Source of the DNA: Stratiolaelaps scimitus
Lineage: Eukaryota > Arthropoda > Arachnida > Mesostigmata > Laelapidae
Reading direction: 5' to 3'
Length of the DNA: 64,000 nt
Assembly: GCA_019614645.1 (NCBI GenBank)
Contig: JABWDB010000006.1
Span: 5,270,001-5,334,000 of the forward strand
Both the position numbers and the translations under genes were made by a program. The notes beneath the pieces are model-generated. The model saw only the letters and a list, made by a program, of their open reading frames with translations, had not been told where the DNA came from and searched no databases. How positions within the stretch are numbered: the stretch's first letter is position 1; the number at the start of each line of letters is the position of its first letter. Below are positions 58,425 through 64,000 of the stretch, in pieces.

Positions 58425-59404
58425 CTAATTATAAATCCTTTCCCTGCATTCTGAAGATAAAAGTAATTGATCTCGCATCTTTCTGACAAACGGCTGTCAG
58501 GCTGTTGAGCCCCAGTTAAATTCGCTGCCCAGCGTGCGTCCTTTCGCACAGCCCTGTGACCGTGCCTTTGTATATGTGTAGGTTATTCCAAGGCTCTTGC
58601 GAAATCCACGCCAATAGCTATGCAGGTCAGTAACACGCATATGGTCTATCGATATTGTGTGTCCCGTTAGCCAGCGTGCGCATGTTAACGGTATTGTCTG
58701 TTCTGCCATCTGTCGACTTCCGCATGGTTCCTATCACGCCTCTCTGGATTCACTCCCTTTGCTTACTTCACGAGGCCTTATCGATGTCAGGCTGTGTCGT
58801 GTAAAGCTTACAGACACCGTATTCGTTAAGGAGGAAAAGCAAACGGGAGAGAGAAGCAGTTTTCATTAAATATTCAGTAAATAACAAAGCGATTCTCAGC
58901 AAACCGTACTGGGCTTGCTTCTCTCACGAACGAACAGCAGACATGTCCAATCGCTGCTAGAATGAGGCTGCTTCTGTTACGTCATTGCCAGTAGCATTGT
59001 CTGTATTAGCAGGCTCCTGTACAATTGTACAATACTGCATGTACATAGCAAAGTGTAACTACTGGTATTGCCGAGCTATTTCACAGTAAGAGTATATCAG
59101 CGGCATCACCATCTAATTGCGTCCATTTCATAATCAGCTTTGAGCAGATCGAGTTCAGCATGTAACTATTGGTTCATTTGTAGCCGTTATTGTGCTTTAG
59201 CAGGGAAGACTGGCTTTCGGATAGCTCATGTATTTTGTATGGAATCAATAGTCCTTTGCAAAAATGTAGGGTCACTGATAATATTCGCTAACAATTAGAG
59301 AGAATACATGCATCTGTGCGAAAACCACTAAGTTTCTGTTGGGTTATAGCGCCCGGCAGTGATGAGCAGGCATCTGGTATTTATTAACTAAGAAAACGCC
59401 GCTT
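58425..59404. other. anonymous DNA without a recognised gene
   Basis: AT-rich sequence with frames of 70 residues or fewer and no visible motif or repeat of note. Confidence 0.6.
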
Positions 59405-59437
59405 ATATTGGGCATACACTTCAAAATTTCGCCTCTT
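59405..59437 (+). repeat. mariner terminal inverted repeat (3' end of the element)
   Basis: About 30 bases that match the inverted terminus at 60660-60694; the shared core is CATACACTTCAAAATTTCGC. Confidence 0.85.
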
Positions 59438-59493
59438 TAAATGACAATAACTTTTGAACTAAATGAGGTAGAACAAAGGTTTTTTGGTATGAG

Positions 59494-60546
59494 TTAGAGG
59501 TACTCTCCAGCTTTATTGGCACACCGATTCCAGCGCTCTGGGAGTTTTGAAATAGCCAAATATTTACCATTTGCATTTCCATATATAATTTCGTTATCTA
59601 TTGCTTTTGCGAGTAAGTCGACGGTTGCATATGGAACCCCACCTATTGCCCTTTTTAATGCATGGAAACAACCATAATCACACGGGCTTAAATCAGGAGA
59701 ATATGGGGGTTGATGCCATCGCTCAATATTGTTCCCCTCCATCCAGGCCGTAATTTCAGCAGTGCGGTGAGGTTTTGCGTTGTCGTCGAGTAACCACACT
59801 CGGTGCTGTCGATCCCCACGCCATTTGTTCATCAATCCTTTCAAGAAGCCGAGATATCGGGGAGCATTGAGTTTTTCGTTTGCCGCCAATATTTCATAAT
59901 AGCAAACACCCTTGATATCCAGAGCGAGTATCATCAACACCTTTCGTCCGAATCTATCTGGCACTGCCACAGACGTTGCCGCTTCACCTTGTCGGAGCCA
60001 CTGTTTTGCTTGGTCCTTCTCAGGGGGTCTATCCAGGCTAACCCATGTCTCGTCTATCGACACGGTGTGCTCTAAGCGACTGGTTTGTTGCGTATAAGTC
60101 TTCAAATTAAATGTCGAACACTCCACACGCATTTTCATTTGGTCAGCACTCAGTTTATGGAAAACCCATTTTTCATTGATTTTCTTCTTCTTCAGTATAT
60201 TGGTGATAATTTTATAACACGTCGTCCGAAGAATCAAAGTTTCAGCCGACAATGACCCCGTGGACCAAGCTCTACTTTGCTCAAAAGCTGCCTTGATTCT
60301 TTCAATCCGTTCGTCCCTTGTCGCACCTGATTTCTGGTCCCCTCCTCGGTGGTCATCGGTGTCCAAATTTCCACTGTTAAATCGCTTGCACCAATTTTGC
60401 ACCGTTCGCAGGCATAAGGCAGACCTACCGTACACCTTCACTAATTGTCGATGGATTTCAGCTGGAGGGTATTTTTGAAGAAACAAAAACTTGATGTTTT
60501 CCCGTTGATTTTTGGGGGAATTTGAACTTTCTGCTGCAGTGTCCAT
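59494..60546 (-). CDS. mariner transposase (D,D34D)
   Basis: The enzyme cuts and re-inserts the element at TA sites. The open frame starts at 60627 (377 residues), but the methionine at residue 28 (60546) is the better start: it gives 350 residues, the usual mariner length. Numbered on the 377-residue frame, the helix-turn-helix lies at about 41-85 (PPAEIHRQLVKVYGRSALCL). The WVPHEL motif reads WVFHKL (154-159). The catalytic residues are Asp192 (SIDETW), Asp282 (LLDDNAKPH) and Asp317 (PPYSPDLSPCDYG), with exactly 34 residues between the last two. The C-terminal RW..C....GEYL ending is complete. No stop or frameshift is seen. The change in the WVPHEL motif could affect activity, so competence is an inference. 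Confidence 0.9.
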   Translation of the reverse strand: MDTAAESSNSPKNQRENIKFLFLQKYPPAEIHRQLVKVYGRSALCLRTVQNWCKRFNSGNLDTDDHRGGDQKSGATRDERIERIKAAFEQSRAWSTGSLSAETLILRTTCYKIITNILKKKKINEKWVFHKLSADQMKMRVECSTFNLKTYTQQTSRLEHTVSIDETWVSLDRPPEKDQAKQWLRQGEAATSVAVPDRFGRKVLMILALDIKGVCYYEILAANEKLNAPRYLGFLKGLMNKWRGDRQHRVWLLDDNAKPHRTAEITAWMEGNNIERWHQPPYSPDLSPCDYGCFHALKRAIGGVPYATVDLLAKAIDNEIIYGNANGKYLAISKLPERWNRCANKAGEYL

Positions 60547-60659
60547 CTTTCTGATCGTATCGAAACCACTCAGTGCTCGAAAGAAAGCCACGTTCCTGCC
60601 GCGTGCCCACTCCAAAAATGAACGCATTGTGTAGCGTAGTTCGGGCTGTGCGCCATTCG

Positions 60660-60694
60660 AAAGGCGCGAAATTTTGAAGTGTATGTCCTAATAT
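60660..60694 (-). repeat. mariner terminal inverted repeat (5' end of the element)
   Basis: Reverse complement of the left terminus. It lies about 115 bases upstream of the preferred transposase start, leaving a short leader for the promoter. Confidence 0.85.
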
Positions 60695-61161
60695 TATAAG
60701 GTATGGTTTGGGCCGGAATCTTAAACTCAAACCGGTACTAATATTCTGTATGTACTGCGCATTTGTCATTCAAATAACTTCAACTTAATCTTTGGTTAAA
60801 TAGTGGATACAACAAGCAGTTGAACTATAGTAATAAGCAATCAGGACACATGTGCGTAAACTAACGAGAAATATGGCTACGCCCAAGCGAAGCGTGGGCC
60901 TCTGTACTGCGAATTGCTTAGCATTAGTTACTTAGTTCTTGAAGATCATAAAATACTCCTCAGAAACTAAGAGGGAAATATTCGTCTATATTTTACGGAG
61001 GACCTATTATTACAGAACAACATTCTAGTTACCAATTTGGGCCTTTAGAAACCTATGATCCGCGTTTACTAATTAGGCCAGGAATAAAAGTTCCGGACAG
61101 AATAAGGCGTGTTACATTTGCTGCAAATAACATTGACATCCTGCTGTGAATTTAGTACATA

Positions 61162-61162
<1 letters not shown>

Positions 61163-61193
<31 letters not shown>
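61163..61193. repeat. (ATT)n microsatellite
   Basis: A perfect trinucleotide array of about 31 bases. Confidence 0.9.
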
Positions 61194-61198
<5 letters not shown>

Positions 61199-61427
61199 CT
61201 AAGGAGGCAGTCATCCCTCGCCTTCCATTTTACTCAATATAGATCTTATTCTCTTCTATTCTATATAAGCCATTTGTCAATTTCGGTCTGAAATGTAAGG
61301 CTCTAAGTTTCGTACACCGTAGAACGCAATTAGCAATGGCATTTCACTCCAAGCTTCCTTGTACGCACTTCAATGCATTGAGATGATGGGCAAACTAAGA
61401 AGAACGCCTTACATATATATATATATA

Positions 61428-61477
61428 GCATATCACGGGAGAGATTGCGTCTTAACGCAATCGCTCCCGTGATATGC
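61428..61477. repeat. long hairpin, 23-bp arms with one mismatch
   Basis: GCATATCACGGGAGAGATTG plus CGT, a CTTA loop, then the reverse complement with a single A/C difference. It directly follows a (TA)n tract. Confidence 0.95.
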
Positions 61478-61777
61478 TCATAGATACAGCGTGTTTCCTG
61501 ACACCACTGGCCTATAGCCTAAATGTTGTGTATTCTATACATGTCTATAAATATGAAAAAACAAGTATAGTATCGGATGCCTTATGCGAGATGTGTAAAG
61601 TCTATGATGATGTCATCCATGTGGCAAAGGTATGTAAGTAGTTTGAGACACAAAGAGAGGAATGGATGGAGGATGCAATGGAGCTGAGTTGTGCGTCAGG
61701 CTCCCATCGAACTACACCCTTCTTCTTAACTTCTAGTTAAGTTTATTAATATTACATATTTAATATTACATACCATG

Positions 61778-61797
61778 TATATATATATATATATATT
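61778..61797. repeat. (TA)n microsatellite
   Basis: A perfect TA array of about 20 bases. Confidence 0.9.
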
Positions 61798-63617
61798 CTA
61801 TATATGTGCATCTAGATAAGTGTGTTCTCTCTCCCCCTTTCAATGAGGCAGGTAATCCCGTCCAGCGAGAAGTGACAGTGGTAATAGCGCGGGAGTTGAA
61901 AATCAGTGTTTGGAACTGCCGGCCGACCTCACAATCAGGAACGCAGCGGGTATCACCAATGAATAGATCGTATCATATGATATCAATTTGTCTATAAACA
62001 CCCCGCGGCCTGAGAGCTGTTCTGTCCTTCGTCCTCGCTGCAAGGAGTCACTACTGTACGTTAGGTCTCCGCAACGGCCAGTGTTCCTTGGGGATTCAGT
62101 TTTTAGACATGGTCCAGTCATCACTCAGCGGGCCTTATTGTAGCTCTGTTTTTTAGATTTTGGACATTGTACAGTGGCCTTTCTCATGTTGCACGTTGGC
62201 TTTTGTCGGGGTTGTACACCATTTTCATCAGGACCTAAGCAGTGTAGAGAAAGTTTCAGGACGCCGGTTGCTCTCAACCGGACACGCAAGATGCAACGGG
62301 AGGATGCACAAGTCTGGCCGAGAGAGAGAGAGAGACAGAGAGAAAGAGCACGGTAGTCTACACAAGCAAACAACGAAACGCAGGGCCAATATACAGCGGC
62401 GTCGATAGCGTTGCCATAAGGATCATAATATCACTCGAGGGGCATTGCTGTTATGCACAGCAACTTTTTCCACCTTTTTCCCCGGCGTTTTCATCGTCTT
62501 CTTCGTTCCTCGATTATTCCTCCGAGTCCGCGATAACCCCATAAGCAGAATCGAAGTCGGGCGCCGTCGACGTCTTCAAATCTCCCGAAGGGGGGGGAAA
62601 CTTTTGAGGCGAAGGTTGACATGCTGTCGGAAGGGATGAGGCTGGCGCTGGGGAAACAGAACTCCTGAAGACTCCTGCTGTTTCATTCATGGTTTCTGTA
62701 GCTCGCTGTCAGCAAACTATGTTCTTTGCTCGTTCGGTTTTCATGAGGCAAAAGAAGGCCGGCTGCGAGAATCACGACGCCCACACGCAGATAACGATTG
62801 AAGTTAAACCTCGACAGTTACGCCTCTGCGGGACATTAGGTAATAAACGAGGATACTTAGGCGTTGATACAAACGGTGAGCAGTGTTAGGATTGTTCGAA
62901 CAAACCGGCACGGTCCCATGTCCTGTGTGTGCTACGGCTTGCGTTGCAGTCCAGCTTCAACAAGGCGAAGCAGTGTAATGAAAATGCAGCAAAACCGGCA
63001 ACGAGATGGGAACCAGATCGCCTCTGTGAGATAACCCGACCCTGGCTATTGTAAATTGCGTTGTTTTAATTATGTTGACATTGTACTAGTATGTGGTACG
63101 GTTCGTGGTAAGATACTGGTAAGCAGCGGATCCGCCAGATGTAAGTATCAACAATCGAACACAGTCGTGTGTCACGATTTGAATAAATTAGCAGAGATTG
63201 TTGCCCAGGCAGCGAACCTGTTGCATCACGTTGTCACTGTTTTGTACCGTTAAGAGGAGCTGAAGGTTGACCCCCGCGTTTAAGACGCCAGTCACGCATG
63301 GCCTCCAAACATACTATACGATCATGCACCCGTTCGTGGTTACGAGACTAGCTGAGGCCACCCGCATAAGGTGTCCTCCAGCGGATGGTAGACACGAGCG
63401 AAGCGCCTCAAACCCAAAACCCAAAGGTTCCATAGTATCACGCAACGTGTCGGATGTGGAGAGTTCAGGGAGCTCATCGGATTACCTGATGATCACCTTT
63501 ACATATCGACCGTGTACTGTTTTCGTGGGTAACTGCCGAGTGTTGACTGCAACCGGGTAAACCTGTTTATAAGGAGGATCGCGGAATATCTAGAGATACC
63601 GTCAACGTGAAACAGTG

Positions 63618-63618
<1 letters not shown>

Positions 63619-63648
<30 letters not shown>
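63619..63648. repeat. (TA)15 microsatellite
   Basis: A perfect TA array of 30 bases. Confidence 0.95.
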
Positions 63649-63651
<3 letters not shown>

Positions 63652-64000
63652 CTGTGGTGTTGCACTATATTGTGGAAGCAGTACGGTGTCTTGTTATGTA
63701 TGCAACTGCGTTTCCAGATTGGGATTTCGGCGCGAGCCCCAGCATCATTACGGGCCGTACTGTTTACGTAAACCATATCAGGCTATTCGAATTGTGTGTC
63801 CTGAACTTAACTGCTGGCTCAAACACGGCTGTAATAATCTATCATCACATTGCAATAATGTGCTGGTAAATCCTACAGGGGGTAAAACGATTTTTTAATC
63901 ACCCCAAAATTGTCTGTCAATTCCATGCAATCCTGGCTGGCCGCCAACAACAAAATGTCAACAGATTCACGAACTCGTATGCGAGCACAAATATCAAACG

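Larger units (their letters stand above)
59405..60696 (-). mobile_element. mariner transposon with matching termini and an open transposase
   Basis: The left terminus near 59405-59437 (GGCATACACTTCAAAATTTC at 59411) recurs inverted at about 60660-60694 with two or three differences, bounded by TA-rich sequence that fits a TA target. The element is about 1.29 kb, the usual mariner size, and its only gene is read on the minus strand. It differs in its termini from the broken mariner at 14-15.6 kb although the transposases are related. It is the best-preserved DNA transposon in the window. Confidence 0.9.
60697..64000. other. anonymous DNA without a recognised gene
   Basis: Holds (ATT)n at 61163-61193, (TA)n at 61408-61427, 61778-61797 and 63619-63648, a GA tract near 62319-62345 and a long hairpin at 61428-61477. 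Frames of up to 97 residues have no family motif. A GC-richer patch with short overlapping frames lies at about 62.2-62.7 kb. Confidence 0.6.

Overview
This window looks like gene-poor nuclear DNA of an animal, most likely an arthropod and possibly a chelicerate such as a mite. The host is inferred only from the kinds of mobile element present: several mariner and Tc1-like DNA transposons, LINE ends of the APE type, and an R2-like LINE with a restriction-like endonuclease (RLE). There are also many (TA)n tracts. I found no bacterial-style operon, no CRISPR array, no rRNA, and no host gene whose product I can name. Nearly every open frame that carries recognisable protein motifs belongs to a mobile element or its remains.

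Layout. Bases 1-412 are the 3' end of an APE-type LINE. From 413 to about 8.3 kb there is anonymous DNA with a CpG-rich block at 1.8-2.9 kb and a short scrap of the R2-like LINE at 5.35 kb. From 9.0 to 15.6 kb lies a dense nest of elements: a possible MITE (8.97-9.61), a deleted mariner (9.86-10.21), a poly-A retroposon with a 15-bp target duplication (10.44-10.87), a Tc1-like relic with both termini (11.45-12.36), an APE LINE relic (13.08-13.97) and a broken mariner (14.03-15.61). From 15.6 to 44.9 kb the DNA is mostly anonymous, with simple repeats, a 5'-truncated R2-like LINE tail (20.97-21.24) and an APE LINE 3' end on the minus strand (36.84-37.21). From 44.9 to 53.7 kb come a Tc1-like relic, a mariner relic, two inverted-repeat (foldback) elements, a second copy of the same APE LINE 3' end (50.82-51.20) and another R2-like LINE tail with a 12-bp target duplication.

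The centrepiece is at 53.9-57.96 kb: a GC-rich, nearly complete R2-like LINE encoding three CCHC knuckles, a C2H2 finger, a reverse transcriptase with FRNAF and YMDD motifs, and an RLE domain. Its 5' end is rearranged by an inverted piece of its own RLE region and by a 262-bp tandem duplication that switches the reading frame across the knuckles. Downstream, 59.4-60.7 kb holds a mariner with an uninterrupted transposase (D,D34D) and matching terminal inverted repeats on the minus strand. The rest, to 64 kb, is anonymous.

How the parts relate. The R2-like LINE has left at least four other pieces in the window (5.35, 20.97, 53.53 and an inverted piece at 53.89), so it has been active in this lineage. 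The intact mariner and the broken one at 14-15.6 kb encode related transposases, but their termini differ. A separate theme is a set of long, nearly perfect hairpins scattered through the window. Two of them can be compared with a related sequence that lacks them, which suggests they arose by short inverted copying (replication template switching).
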